DNA of 35,927 nucleotides, from positions 1-35,927 of the forward strand of contig JAUXTU010000050.1 of NCBI GenBank assembly GCA_030679145.1, read 5' to 3'. The notes beneath the pieces are model-generated. The model ran no database searches and was not told the origin of the DNA. It worked only from the letters and a program-made list of their open reading frames with translations. Of this stretch, positions 24,234 to 34,030 are shown in pieces. Both the position numbers and the translations under genes were made by a program. This DNA comes from Bacteroidota bacterium (GTDB lineage: Bacteria; Bacteroidota; Ignavibacteria; UBA10030; UBA8401). The first letter of the stretch is position 1, and the number at the start of each line of letters is the position of its first letter.

Positions 24234-24402
24234 TTCTTCGTTTCATGATATTCAATTCTCTTGTTGTTTTCTATTCATTTGATCCCATCATTTCTTGTTG
24301 ATGATTGTTACGATTATTATTTGGGATCCCTATTTTGGTGAAACTTTTTTCCTACCAATACGAATACTACCGTAAATAATTTGGTGAAAGAAGGATGGCG
24401 AT

Positions 24403-24816
24403 ATGAAAAACTCAATAAAGAAACTTTTTAGAATTACGACCTTAACAATGATCGTTGTTTTGTCAGCATTTGCGACAAATCCTAAAACAACACAATCTTC
24501 CAAAGTGAACTGGAATGCAGCTGAGAAAAACTATATCGCTGCATTGTGTTCAGAAAACATCGGACTTCGGAACAGTGCCGCTAATTTTATTGCTGAATAT
24601 CGATTGACCGGTGCTGTTCAGCCGTTGATCGAGCGATTACGCGAAGATAAAGTAGAACAAGTGCGGATGGCATCGGCCTTGGCTCTTGTGCAACTTGGTG
24701 TTTCAGACGGAATTGTTGCTGTAAAAGAAGCCGCAATTTATGATGGCAGTGAAAAAGTTGCAAAATTCTGCGAGCAGTTAATCAACTCAACATCAGAAGT
24801 ATTAAGTCTCAAATAG
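24403..24816 (+). CDS. Small exported HEAT-repeat-like protein
   Basis: This 137-residue protein has an N-terminal hydrophobic signal (MKNSIKKLFRITTLTMIVVL, then SAFAT) with a likely cleavage after AFA. The mature part is helical with HEAT-like units: GLRNSAANFIAEYRLTGAVQ, and EQVRMASALALVQLG, which is the classic repeat core. Similar short exported HEAT proteins are common in this bacterial group; no function is assigned. AAGGAT precedes the ATG. Two copies of TTTGGTGAAA (24334-24343, 24380-24389) lie in its upstream region and the preceding gene is a sigma-54 activator, but no clear -24/-12 element was found. Confidence 0.75.
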   Translation: MKNSIKKLFRITTLTMIVVLSAFATNPKTTQSSKVNWNAAEKNYIAALCSENIGLRNSAANFIAEYRLTGAVQPLIERLREDKVEQVRMASALALVQLGVSDGIVAVKEAAIYDGSEKVAKFCEQLINSTSEVLSLK

Positions 24817-24961
24817 AATTCAAAAAAGAGAGAACTTTTCTCTCACACGAAAAGTCAGACTGTAGCGTTCGGTGGGGTCCGCTGCATCTGGCTTTCGTAT
24901 TTTAAAGTGTTCAATTCCGTAAATTTTCTGCCATCTCTTTCTCACCTAATAAATTCTTATC

Positions 24962-24992
24962 TTGAAAATAGAGCCAAGTTTTGGTATTTTTA
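24962..24992 (+). promoter_or_regulatory. Candidate promoter for the glutaryl-CoA dehydrogenase gene
   Basis: TTG (24962-24964), a 20-nt spacer and TATTTTTA (24985-24992) give seven of eight matches to TAnnTTTG. The predicted start near 25000 leaves a leader of about 40 nt. Confidence 0.4.
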
Positions 24993-25037
24993 CGTATAGA
25001 ATTTTCCGCCCAGATTTTCAATCCTAAAGGTTTTACA

Positions 25038-26207
25038 ATGGCAAAATTTCAAGGTGTTGACTATTATAATTTAGATTCATTGTTATCCGAGGAAGAAATA
25101 CTTGTCCGCAATACCGTTCGTGAGTTTGTAGAAGAACAAGTTATCCCAATCATTGAAAAGCATAATCGTGCAGGAACATTTCCGGCCCACTTAATTAAAG
25201 GAATGGCTGACCTCGGTTTGTTTGGTGCTACACTTCCGGCAAAATATGGCTGTGCTGAATTGAACAATGTTGCCTATGGATTGATGATGCAGGAATTAGA
25301 ACGCGGTGACAGCGGTGTTCGAAGTTTCGCTTCTGTTCAAAGCGGATTAGTCATGTATCCTATTTTTACTTTTGGCAGTGAAGAACAAAAAGATTTTTGG
25401 CTTCCGAAATTAGCTAAAGGAGAAAAGATCGGATGTTTTGGTTTGACAGAACCGGATGCGGGATCAAATCCCGGTGGAATGATTACCCGCGCCGAGAAAA
25501 AAGATGGCGGCTATGTGTTGAATGGTGCAAAAATGTGGATCACAAACGGAACCATTGCTGATGTTGCGGTGGTGTGGGCAAAACTTGACGGTGAAATAAA
25601 AGGGTTTTTAGTTGAAAAGGGAACGAAAGGATTTTCCGCTCCCGAAATGCATGGTAAGCATTCGCTTCGCGCTTCCGTAACTTCTGAACTTGTCTTTCAA
25701 GATTGTTTTATTCCCGAGGCAAATCTTCTTCCAAAATCAGGCGGATTAAAATCTCCATTGATGTGTTTAAGCCAAGCAAGATATGGAATTGCCTGGGGAG
25801 TGATCGGTTCGGCAATGGCGTGCTATGATTCATCGCTGCAATATTCAAAATCCAGGATCCAATTCGGGAAGCCGATCGCAGCATTTCAGATGACGCAGGA
25901 AAAGCTTGTGCATATGGTGACTGAAATTACCAAAGCGCAATTGATGTGTCTGCAGCTTGGACGATTGAAAGATCAAGGAAAAGTAAAGTTCACACAAATT
26001 TCGATGGCGAAACGGAATAATGTCTATCACGCACTGGAAATTGCGCGAATGGCCCGCGAGATCCATGGAGCAAATGGAATTCTTGACGAATATCCGATCA
26101 TGCGGCATGCGGCAAATTTGGAATCAGTGAAGACATACGAAGGGACACACGAGATGCATACATTGATCATTGGTGAGGATATTACCGGTATCGGTGCGTT
26201 CGAATAA
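25038..26207 (+). CDS. gcdH: Glutaryl-CoA dehydrogenase-like acyl-CoA dehydrogenase
   Basis: This 389-residue FAD flavoenzyme has the fold motifs CFGLTEPDAGSNP (about 133-145), MWITNG (166-171) and RIQFGKPIAAFQ (about 273-284). It carries the catalytic base Glu368 in TYEGTHE and Arg95 in GVRSFASVQS, the residue pair characteristic of glutaryl-CoA dehydrogenase. The C-terminal ARYGIAWGVIG and GANGILDEYPIMRH segments also follow that subfamily. The reaction is oxidation and decarboxylation of glutaryl-CoA to crotonyl-CoA in lysine/tryptophan degradation, with electrons passed to ETF. Start: ATG 25038 with AAAGG upstream; an in-frame extension to 24981 adds 19 untypical residues and overlaps the predicted promoter. 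A related acyl-CoA substrate is possible. Confidence 0.9.
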   Translation: MAKFQGVDYYNLDSLLSEEEILVRNTVREFVEEQVIPIIEKHNRAGTFPAHLIKGMADLGLFGATLPAKYGCAELNNVAYGLMMQELERGDSGVRSFASVQSGLVMYPIFTFGSEEQKDFWLPKLAKGEKIGCFGLTEPDAGSNPGGMITRAEKKDGGYVLNGAKMWITNGTIADVAVVWAKLDGEIKGFLVEKGTKGFSAPEMHGKHSLRASVTSELVFQDCFIPEANLLPKSGGLKSPLMCLSQARYGIAWGVIGSAMACYDSSLQYSKSRIQFGKPIAAFQMTQEKLVHMVTEITKAQLMCLQLGRLKDQGKVKFTQISMAKRNNVYHALEIARMAREIHGANGILDEYPIMRHAANLESVKTYEGTHEMHTLIIGEDITGIGAFE

Positions 26208-26226
26208 CCAGAACAAATATTTTTCC

Positions 26227-26427
26227 ATGAATTTACTCGAGCAAATACAATCTAAGATCTACGAACTTTCAAAAGAAGAACGTTCCCGTTTACGCGAATG
26301 GTTCGATGAATTTGAAGGCGATTCATGGGACCAGGAATTTGACGGGAATATGGAAGAGAGAAAACTTGACTCTAAAACTTCAAAAGCGAAACAGGATTTT
26401 TCTGACGGAAAATTTAAGGAAATATGA
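26227..26427 (+). CDS. Putative antitoxin of a ParE/RelE-type pair
   Basis: This 66-residue, highly charged protein begins with a helix-rich MNLLEQIQSKIYELSKEERS segment followed by an acidic stretch and a Lys-rich tail (DSKTSKAKQDFSDGKFKEI), a form common to antitoxins preceding RelE/ParE toxins. ATG 26227 is preferred over the in-frame upstream start at 26170, which would overlap the end of gcdH. Its TGA overlaps the ATG of the toxin-like gene (ATGA), the usual coupled arrangement. Confidence 0.75.
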   Translation: MNLLEQIQSKIYELSKEERSRLREWFDEFEGDSWDQEFDGNMEERKLDSKTSKAKQDFSDGKFKEI

Positions 26428-26678
26428 AGCACGTTGCGGTCGATGAATATTGGTTGCTCTTTGACACTCTTTCAACTGCAACACGAAAACTGGTTGAGCA
26501 TAATTTTTCAGTCATTAAACAATATCCAAATCATCCGTTACTGCGATTGAAAAAAACAGACGGGATCTGGTCAATGCGGATTGGAAGTAGGCATAGAGCA
26601 TTGGCAATTGAAAACGGCGACACAATAATCTGGTTTTGGATTGGATCATACAAACAATACATCAAATATTTTCATTGA
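26424..26678 (+). CDS. ParE/RelE-superfamily toxin-like protein
   Basis: This 84-residue small basic protein has a RelE/ParE fold signature: an N-terminal helix pair, then HPLLRLKKTDGIWSMRIGSR, and HRALAIENGDTIIWFWIGSY, then KQYIKYF. Central Arg residues (MRIGSRHRAL) and the aromatic WFWIGS strand followed by Tyr are as in HigB/RelE-like toxins of this subgroup. Members cleave mRNA at the ribosome or act on gyrase; which applies here is not clear. It is coupled to the antitoxin by a 4-nt overlap and followed by a terminator. Confidence 0.8.
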   Translation: MKHVAVDEYWLLFDTLSTATRKLVEHNFSVIKQYPNHPLLRLKKTDGIWSMRIGSRHRALAIENGDTIIWFWIGSYKQYIKYFH

Positions 26679-26706
26679 ATTGTCATACACGAATCTACCA
26701 TAAATT

Positions 26707-26741
26707 CGAAGGATGCACTCTGCATCCTTCGTTTGTTTTAT
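26707..26741 (+). terminator. Rho-independent terminator after the toxin-antitoxin pair
   Basis: CGAAGGATGCA (26707-26717) and TGCATCCTTCG (26721-26731) form a perfect 11-bp stem with loop CTC, followed by TTTGTTTTA. It isolates the pair from guaB, which starts at 26768. Confidence 0.8.
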
Positions 26742-26758
26742 ATCTAAAGTTCACGTAA

Positions 26759-28228
<1,470 letters not shown>

Positions 28229-28240
28229 CCACGGATAACG

Positions 28241-29326
28241 ATGCCTTTGAAGTATAATTTCCAACGCCGAATTGTTTACCTGCGAAATGAAATGCAACGA
28301 CAAAAGATCGATGCATTCATTTCTTCATTCCTGCCGACTACTCAATACTTGTGCGGATATCAAGGCTCCAATGGTTTATTGGTCGTTACGAATTTGAAAT
28401 CATACTTTCTGACGGATTTTCGGTATGAAGAGATCATCCAAACAGAAGTTACTGCTGACGTAAAGATCGTTGCCCAGGGCAGCTTATCCAAAGCTGCTTC
28501 AAAAAAAAAGATATTCTCCTCCTTAAAGAAAGTTGCATTCGAGAAAGACCGTCTGACTGTTGCAGAGTTTGAAAATCTAAAAAAAAACCTAGCGAATAAA
28601 AAACTTGTTCCTGTTTCAGGGATCGTAGAAAATCTTCGTGCGGTAAAAGACGACTTTGAAATTCGAACGTTGAAGCGGGCATTTGATACATCCGATAAGG
28701 TATTTCAAGCGATCATCGGGATGATCAAACCGGGAATGACCGAACTACAAATTTCAGCCGAGATTTCTTATCTGCACAAAAAGTACGGTGCACAGAATGA
28801 TGCGTTTGATGTGATCGTTGCAAGCGGAGTGCGGGGCTCGTTACCTCACGGGACGGCATCATCGAAGAAGATTGGAAACGGTGAATTTATTACGCTTGAT
28901 TTCGGCTGTGTTGTGGACGGATATCATTCGGATATGACGCGCACGATCTGTGTTGGTAAACCGACAGCCGATATGAAAAAGGTATACCGAATTGTGCTCG
29001 ATGCTCAGCAAAAAGCATGCGATGCCGTTCGTGCAGGAATTGCCGCAAGGAAGATCGATACGATCGCACGAAAGCATATTCAATCACGAGGGTATGGAAA
29101 GTATTTTGGTCACTCGCTCGGTCACGGCGTAGGCTTAGAAATTCATGAACTACCCAGAATTGCTCCGAAAAGTAAAGAAAAATTGAACGTGGGACATGTG
29201 ATCACGATAGAACCCGGAATTTATATACCAAAACAATTTGGTGTCCGCATAGAGGATACTGTTGTTGTGCGTGAACGAGGTTGTGAAGTGTTGACCGGTT
29301 CACCAAAAGAATTGATAATTATCTAA
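28241..29326 (+). CDS. M24-family aminopeptidase (Xaa-Pro peptidase type)
   Basis: This 361-residue protein has an N-terminal creatinase-like domain (about 1-130) and a C-terminal pita-bread catalytic domain. Metal ligands are Asp220 and Asp231 (LDFGCVVDGYHSD), His295 (GHSLGHGVG), Glu324 (TIEPGIY) and Glu338 (VRIEDT). His203 (LPHG) is the likely substrate-binding His. It releases N-terminal residues, probably before proline, from peptides in the cytoplasm. It lies 12 nt after guaB, and its stop overlaps the next start (TAATG), so it is co-transcribed with purine and sugar genes without an obvious functional link. Confidence 0.92.
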   Translation: MPLKYNFQRRIVYLRNEMQRQKIDAFISSFLPTTQYLCGYQGSNGLLVVTNLKSYFLTDFRYEEIIQTEVTADVKIVAQGSLSKAASKKKIFSSLKKVAFEKDRLTVAEFENLKKNLANKKLVPVSGIVENLRAVKDDFEIRTLKRAFDTSDKVFQAIIGMIKPGMTELQISAEISYLHKKYGAQNDAFDVIVASGVRGSLPHGTASSKKIGNGEFITLDFGCVVDGYHSDMTRTICVGKPTADMKKVYRIVLDAQQKACDAVRAGIAARKIDTIARKHIQSRGYGKYFGHSLGHGVGLEIHELPRIAPKSKEKLNVGHVITIEPGIYIPKQFGVRIEDTVVVRERGCEVLTGSPKELIII

Positions 29327-30594
29327 TGAAAAAAGTCTTAATCATCGCATATTATTTTCCGCCGCTCGGCGGCAGCGGCGTTCAGCGTACGTTGAAGTTT
29401 GCAAAATATCTTCCGCAATTCGGATGGCAGCCGACGATCCTGACCGTTGGTCCTACAGCATACTACGCCAAAGATGAATCACTTCTTAAAGAGATCGAAC
29501 ATTTGAACATCCAGATCATCCGAACACAATCAAACGATCCGAATGCGCTGCTGCGGAAGAACAAAGATGTTGTGAAAATGCCAAAAGAGAGAATGAGACG
29601 GATATTGAATTTTATCAGCGATACAATATTCATCCCGGACAATAAGATAGGATGGAAACGGCATGCATTAAAAGCGGCATCAGAAATTCTTTCAAAACAT
29701 AAATATGACGTTATCTTTGCCACGGCTCCCCCCGTCACTGATTTTTTGATCGGCGTTGAATTGAAAAAACGATTTAAAATCCCGTTGGTTTTGGATTACA
29801 GAGATTCATGGTTGAACTACCCATTCAAATTTTTCCCTACACCGCTCCATCGCTACATTCATTTTAGAAAAGAACGCTCTGTTGTCCACAAGTCGGATAT
29901 GATCACTGTAACGCATCGTCGCGTGAAAGAAGAACTTTTAACTCGTCATAAGTTCTTGCGGCACGACGATGTTACCATTCTTCCTCACGGTTTCGATCCG
30001 GAAGATGTGAATTTCAGCAGCCCTGATATGATTCCCCACATTGATAAAATGCGTATTACCTACGCTGGAATGTTCTATGGTAATATCACACCGGTCTATT
30101 TTCTTCAGGCACTTGCAAAAGTCTTGAAAGAAAATCCGGCGTTGCGCGGTCGTATCGAAGCATGTTTCGTTGGACTGTTCCGGCCAGAACATATCAATCT
30201 AATCAATCAGTTAGGATTACAAAATTCAGTGAATCTTGTAGGGTATGTTGAGCATAAAGAATCGGTAAAATATCTGCTGGGATCGGATGTATTATGGGTG
30301 ATGATGCAGGATGATTGGACAACACCCGGGAAAATATTCGAATACATCGGTACGCATAAAAAAATTCTTGGCTGTGTGCCGAAAGGATATATCCGCAACA
30401 TCATCGAAGAAGCCGGCGGAACATGTGTGGATCCGACCAACATCAATGCCATTGCTGATATGATCGTGAAATTCTATCTGCAATACGAACGAAAAGAATT
30501 ACTCGGAGCACGTCCGGAAGTAGCTGACAAGTACAATCGCATGAAATTGACCGGTGAACTCACAAAAATCTTCACAAAATTCCTTGAGGGCTGA
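29326..30594 (+). CDS. Glycosyltransferase, GT4-like (GT-B fold)
   Basis: This 422-residue protein has no membrane helix. The N-terminal nucleotide-fold motif YYFPPLGGSGVQRTLKFAKY (9-28) is typical of GT4 acceptor-binding domains. The middle part holds TATAPPVTDFLIG-type sequence (seen as ATAPPVTDFLIGVELKKR) and VLDYRDSW, and the C-terminal donor domain has ITYAGMFYG, LVGYVEHKES and TPGKIFEYIGTHKKILG with the Glu of the EX7E-like region. It transfers an unknown sugar to an envelope polysaccharide or lipid. It is coupled by a one-base overlap to the peptidase gene, with purD 3 nt behind and a nucleotide-sugar epimerase further on. Confidence 0.88.
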   Translation: MKKVLIIAYYFPPLGGSGVQRTLKFAKYLPQFGWQPTILTVGPTAYYAKDESLLKEIEHLNIQIIRTQSNDPNALLRKNKDVVKMPKERMRRILNFISDTIFIPDNKIGWKRHALKAASEILSKHKYDVIFATAPPVTDFLIGVELKKRFKIPLVLDYRDSWLNYPFKFFPTPLHRYIHFRKERSVVHKSDMITVTHRRVKEELLTRHKFLRHDDVTILPHGFDPEDVNFSSPDMIPHIDKMRITYAGMFYGNITPVYFLQALAKVLKENPALRGRIEACFVGLFRPEHINLINQLGLQNSVNLVGYVEHKESVKYLLGSDVLWVMMQDDWTTPGKIFEYIGTHKKILGCVPKGYIRNIIEEAGGTCVDPTNINAIADMIVKFYLQYERKELLGARPEVADKYNRMKLTGELTKIFTKFLEG

Positions 30595-30597
30595 CGG

Positions 30598-31875
30598 ATG
30601 AAAGTATTAGTTGTCGGTTCAGGAGGACGTGAACATGCGATCGTGTGGCGCTTGAAACAAAGTGCAAATGTTACGGAGCTATTTTGTGCACCCGGAAATG
30701 CAGGATTAGCGGAGATCGTAAAATGTATCCCGATCAAGATAGATGATATCTACGCACTGGTTCAGTTTGCGCAAACCAATTCGATTGATCTGACCGTTGT
30801 TGGAAGTGAATCACCATTAGTGAAGGGAATCGTCGATCTTTTCAACGCGCGCGGATTAAAAATATTTGGTCCTTCAAAAGCAGCTGCTCAAGTTGAAGGA
30901 AGCAAAATGTTTTTGAAGCATTTTTTGAAACGTCACAATATTCCGACAGCAAAATATAAAACGTTCAATCAATCTGAATTTGAAAATGCAATAGAATACA
31001 TCCGAACAAATCCTGCGCCGTATGTTATCAAGACGGACGGACTTGCTGCAGGGAAAGGTGTTGCAATTTGTCAAACTGCAGAAGAAGCGATCAAAGCCGT
31101 AAAAGAGTATTTTCAAGACGGAATATTCGGTGATGCGGGAAGCAATATTGTTATCGAAGAATTCATGGTTGGTGAAGAGGCATCGGTCTTTGCGATCTGT
31201 GACGGCGAGAATTATGTGCTGCTCTCTTCTGCCCAAGATCATAAACAAATTCTGGACGGAGATAAAGGTAAGAACACAGGCGGAATGGGAGCATATGCGC
31301 CTGCGCCGGTTGTAACTCATTCAATTCTTGCGCAAGTTGAGAAGGAAATCATTCGACCTACGCTTGCCGGAATGAAATCAGAAGGATATCCGTATAAAGG
31401 ATGTCTTTATGTTGGATTGATGATCACGAACGAGGGACCAAAAGTTGTTGAATATAATTGCCGTCTCGGAGATCCTGAAACGCAAGTGTTGATGCCGCTG
31501 ATCGAGAGCGATCCGTATGAACTATTTCACGCCTCTGCAACAGAGACAATTTCTTCATATATATTAAAACTGAAAACTGAATCTGCGGTCTGTGTTGTAA
31601 TGGCTTCACAAGGATATCCCGATGAATATGAAACTGGAAAAGAAGTTTCGGGAATATCTGATGCTGAAAAGAGCGGAGCAATTGTCTTTCATGCAGGAAC
31701 AAAGAATGTTAATGGAAAAATTCTATCTTCCGGTGGAAGAGTATTGGGTGTAACAGCTATTGGTGATGGATTGAGGAATACGATTGAAAAAACATATAAT
31801 GCTGTAAAGAAGATTTCTTTTGACGGCGCATATTTTAGAACTGATATAGGATTGAAAGGACTTGCAAAACAATGA
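30598..31875 (+). CDS. purD: Phosphoribosylamine-glycine ligase (GARS)
   Basis: This 425-residue ATP-grasp enzyme is of standard length. GSGGREHA is at 7-14, GPSKAAAQVEGSK at 91-103, and the ATP-grasp KTDGLAAGKGV at 145-155; GGMGAYAP and NCRLGDPETQ form the catalytic and metal-binding region. It joins glycine to phosphoribosylamine in the second step of purine synthesis. It starts 3 nt after the glycosyltransferase stop and its TGA overlaps the ATG of the epimerase gene. Sharing a transcript with guaB is consistent with purine demand controlling the whole run. Confidence 0.97.
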   Translation: MKVLVVGSGGREHAIVWRLKQSANVTELFCAPGNAGLAEIVKCIPIKIDDIYALVQFAQTNSIDLTVVGSESPLVKGIVDLFNARGLKIFGPSKAAAQVEGSKMFLKHFLKRHNIPTAKYKTFNQSEFENAIEYIRTNPAPYVIKTDGLAAGKGVAICQTAEEAIKAVKEYFQDGIFGDAGSNIVIEEFMVGEEASVFAICDGENYVLLSSAQDHKQILDGDKGKNTGGMGAYAPAPVVTHSILAQVEKEIIRPTLAGMKSEGYPYKGCLYVGLMITNEGPKVVEYNCRLGDPETQVLMPLIESDPYELFHASATETISSYILKLKTESAVCVVMASQGYPDEYETGKEVSGISDAEKSGAIVFHAGTKNVNGKILSSGGRVLGVTAIGDGLRNTIEKTYNAVKKISFDGAYFRTDIGLKGLAKQ

Positions 31876-32792
31876 ACATACTAGTTACCGGCGGTGCAGG
31901 TTTCATCGGATCAAATGTTGCTGATGCGTTTATCAACGAGGGTCACAATGTTATCATTTTGGATAACTTCTCCAGCGGTAAAGATGAGAATGTGAATCCA
32001 AAAGCAAAAGTGTACCGGATGGACATTCAGGATGCAGCCGTTGAGAATATTTTCCGAGATGAAAAGATCGAAGTAATGTGCCATCACGCCGCGCAGATGG
32101 ATGTGCGTAAATCGGTTGCAGATCCAAAATTCGATGCGTCGGTGAATGTTCTCGGATTCCTTAATCTGATGGAAGCTGGAAAAAAACATGGATTGAAGAA
32201 AGTTATATTCTCATCTACCGGCGGCGCGATCTATGGAGAGCAAGATTATTTTCCTGCTGATGAGGAACATCCTATGCGGCCCCTTTCGCCATACGGAATT
32301 ACGAAACTGACGACAGAGAAATATCTTTTCTTCTATAAAGAAATCTATGGAATAGATCACGTTATTCTCCGTTATGCAAATATCTATGGTCCGCGGCAGA
32401 ATCCGCATGGCGATGCGGGAGTTGTTGCAATCTTTACGCTGAAAATGCTGAAAGGTGAACAGCCGATCATCAATGGCGACGGAAAACAGACGCGTGATTA
32501 TGTTTTTGTCGGTGATGTGGTAAAAGCAAATATTCTGGCTTTAAATTATAAAGGGTCAAATATTTTTAACATCGGGACAGAGATTGAAACTGATGTAAAC
32601 CAATTGTTCCATCATATCAAAAAACTGATCGGATCGAACGCGGAAGAGAAACATATCCCGGCAAAAGCGGGAGAGCAGATGCGAAGTGTGATCACTTCCA
32701 AAAAGATCAATGAGATGCTTGGATGGAAACCGACGGTCAGTGTTGAAGAAGGATTGAAGAGGACGGTGGAGTTTTTTAAGTTAAAAGTTTGA
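31872..32792 (+). CDS. NAD-dependent nucleotide-sugar epimerase (extended SDR, GalE-like)
   Basis: This 306-residue protein has the NAD motif GGAGFIGSN (7-15), HHAAQ (71-75), SSTGGAIYG (114-122) and the catalytic YGITK (Tyr141, Lys145), with DNFSSG after the second strand fixing NAD over NADP. The substrate region RYANIYGPRQNPHGDAGVVA fits the UDP-glucose/UDP-GlcNAc 4-epimerase group. It probably makes a sugar donor for the glycosyltransferase two genes upstream (inference). It is coupled to purD by an ATGA overlap. Confidence 0.92.
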   Translation: MNILVTGGAGFIGSNVADAFINEGHNVIILDNFSSGKDENVNPKAKVYRMDIQDAAVENIFRDEKIEVMCHHAAQMDVRKSVADPKFDASVNVLGFLNLMEAGKKHGLKKVIFSSTGGAIYGEQDYFPADEEHPMRPLSPYGITKLTTEKYLFFYKEIYGIDHVILRYANIYGPRQNPHGDAGVVAIFTLKMLKGEQPIINGDGKQTRDYVFVGDVVKANILALNYKGSNIFNIGTEIETDVNQLFHHIKKLIGSNAEEKHIPAKAGEQMRSVITSKKINEMLGWKPTVSVEEGLKRTVEFFKLKV

Positions 32793-32804
32793 CCCCACCC
32801 TTAA

Positions 32805-32827
32805 TCCCTCCCCTAAAAGGGGAGGGA
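32805..32827 (+). promoter_or_regulatory. Repeat-type hairpin covering the meaB ribosome-binding site
   Basis: TCCCTCCCCT (32805-32814) and AGGGGAGGGA (32818-32827) form a perfect 10-bp stem with a 3-nt loop. The 3' arm contains the only Shine-Dalgarno-like purine run before the meaB ATG at 32837. It resembles the palindromes at 4570-4594 and 35824-35846 in composition. Confidence 0.5.
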
Positions 32828-32836
32828 AATAGACTA

Positions 32837-33775
32837 ATGAGCAAAACAATCGACATACAGAAACTTCTTTCGGGTGACAGGCGGAGTATTGCGCGCGCGA
32901 TCTCGTTTGTAGAGAATGAGAATGAGGGTGCGGAACAATTCCTTTCCGAGATCTATCAGCATACTGGAAAAGCATATAGAGTAGGAATTACAGGTCCGCC
33001 GGGTGCAGGAAAAAGTACACTGACGAACAAGCTTGCAAAATTTTACCGCTCGCAAAATATAAAAGTTGGGATCATTGCTGTTGATCCGACGAGTCCGTTC
33101 ACCGGCGGCGCATTACTTGGTGACCGAGTGCGGATGAACGAAGTTGAGATGGATGAAGGTGTCTTCATTCGCTCGATGGCATCGCGCGGTTCGCTCGGCG
33201 GACTGAGTAAAAAGACCCGTGAAGCAGCAGATATTCTCGACGCTGCTGGGTTTGATATCATTCTTTTTGAAACGGTCGGTGTTGGTCAATCGGAGTTGGA
33301 TATTGCAGGTGCTGCGGATACGACGGTGGTTGTGCTCGTTCCCGAATCTGGTGATGGCATTCAGGCGATGAAAGCGGGATTGATGGAGATCGCAGATTTC
33401 TTTGTGATGAACAAATCAGATCGCCCTGGTGCGGATCAAGCGGTGATGTCAATAAAGATGATCCTTGGTTTCCGTCCGCACGATGAACATTCATGGATGG
33501 CCGATGTGGTGAAGACGACTGCGAGCGAAGGAGTTGGGATTGACACGATCGCTTCCGAAATTTCACGTCATCAAGAATATCTGAAGAAATCCGGTGGGTT
33601 TGAAAAACGTCGTGCGAAGCAATTGCGTTCCCGCATTGAAGAGATCATCAACGATAAATTCAAGATCACTTTCTGGAATTCCGACCGAAAGAAACTGCTC
33701 GACAATGAACTTTCCAAAATCCTTTCACGCAGCCGCACGCCGTATGATGTGGCGGAAGAGCTATTGAAGAAATAG
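32837..33775 (+). CDS. meaB: MeaB/ArgK-type G3E GTPase (methylmalonyl-CoA mutase chaperone)
   Basis: This 312-residue protein has Walker A GPPGAGKS (53-60), the switch region VDPTSPFTGGALLGDRVRM (about 82-100), the Walker B/Glu motif ILFETVGVGQSE and the guanine-specificity motif NKSD. The C-terminal part (about 260-312) is the helical dimerisation arm. MeaB loads and protects adenosylcobalamin in methylmalonyl-CoA mutase using GTP; no mutase gene is in the window. Start: ATG 32837 with GGAGGG at 32821-32826; an in-frame start at 32789 would translate the palindromic repeat and is rejected. It is the last gene of the guaB run. Confidence 0.93.
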   Translation: MSKTIDIQKLLSGDRRSIARAISFVENENEGAEQFLSEIYQHTGKAYRVGITGPPGAGKSTLTNKLAKFYRSQNIKVGIIAVDPTSPFTGGALLGDRVRMNEVEMDEGVFIRSMASRGSLGGLSKKTREAADILDAAGFDIILFETVGVGQSELDIAGAADTTVVVLVPESGDGIQAMKAGLMEIADFFVMNKSDRPGADQAVMSIKMILGFRPHDEHSWMADVVKTTASEGVGIDTIASEISRHQEYLKKSGGFEKRRAKQLRSRIEEIINDKFKITFWNSDRKKLLDNELSKILSRSRTPYDVAEELLKK

Positions 33776-33814
33776 GTTTGCGAGTTATCAGATAAATAGG
33801 TAGTTTAACAGCAT

Positions 33815-34030
33815 ATGATAACCAATCACAAAGAAATTGAGAAATTTGAAAAAGAATTCAATGCAAAGGATACTTTAACATTGGATCAGAAATTCGCAAT
33901 TTTGAATTCACTCTACGAACAAGCGCGTCATCTTGGTCATTTTACGGACAATGATCTACTTGACGGTCTTGATGGCGATATTGAGCTTGCACGAAAGTTG
34001 AACCTCAATGTTCCAAACCCTTCTCATTAA
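33815..34030 (+). CDS. Small protein overlapping the nucleotidyltransferase gene, probable antitoxin
   Basis: This 71-residue helical, acidic protein contains LTLDQKFAILNSLYEQARHL, then a DNDLLDGLDGDIELARKLN tail. It has no recognised domain. It overlaps the following nucleotidyltransferase gene by 23 bp, the arrangement seen for small partners of AbiEii/MNT-type toxins, so an antitoxin or regulatory subunit role is inferred. It is not obviously similar to the small protein at 2888-3094. Confidence 0.65.
   Translation: MITNHKEIEKFEKEFNAKDTLTLDQKFAILNSLYEQARHLGHFTDNDLLDGLDGDIELARKLNLNVPNPSH

Noticed and set aside
24234-24402. Possible sigma-54 promoter before the HEAT-like gene
   Set aside because: I looked for TGGC-N8-TGC near the NtrC-like gene and found no convincing match.
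24828-24844. GAGAGAA-ctt-TTCTCTC hairpin after the HEAT-like gene
   Set aside because: Only 7 bp with no T tract after it; too weak to call a terminator.
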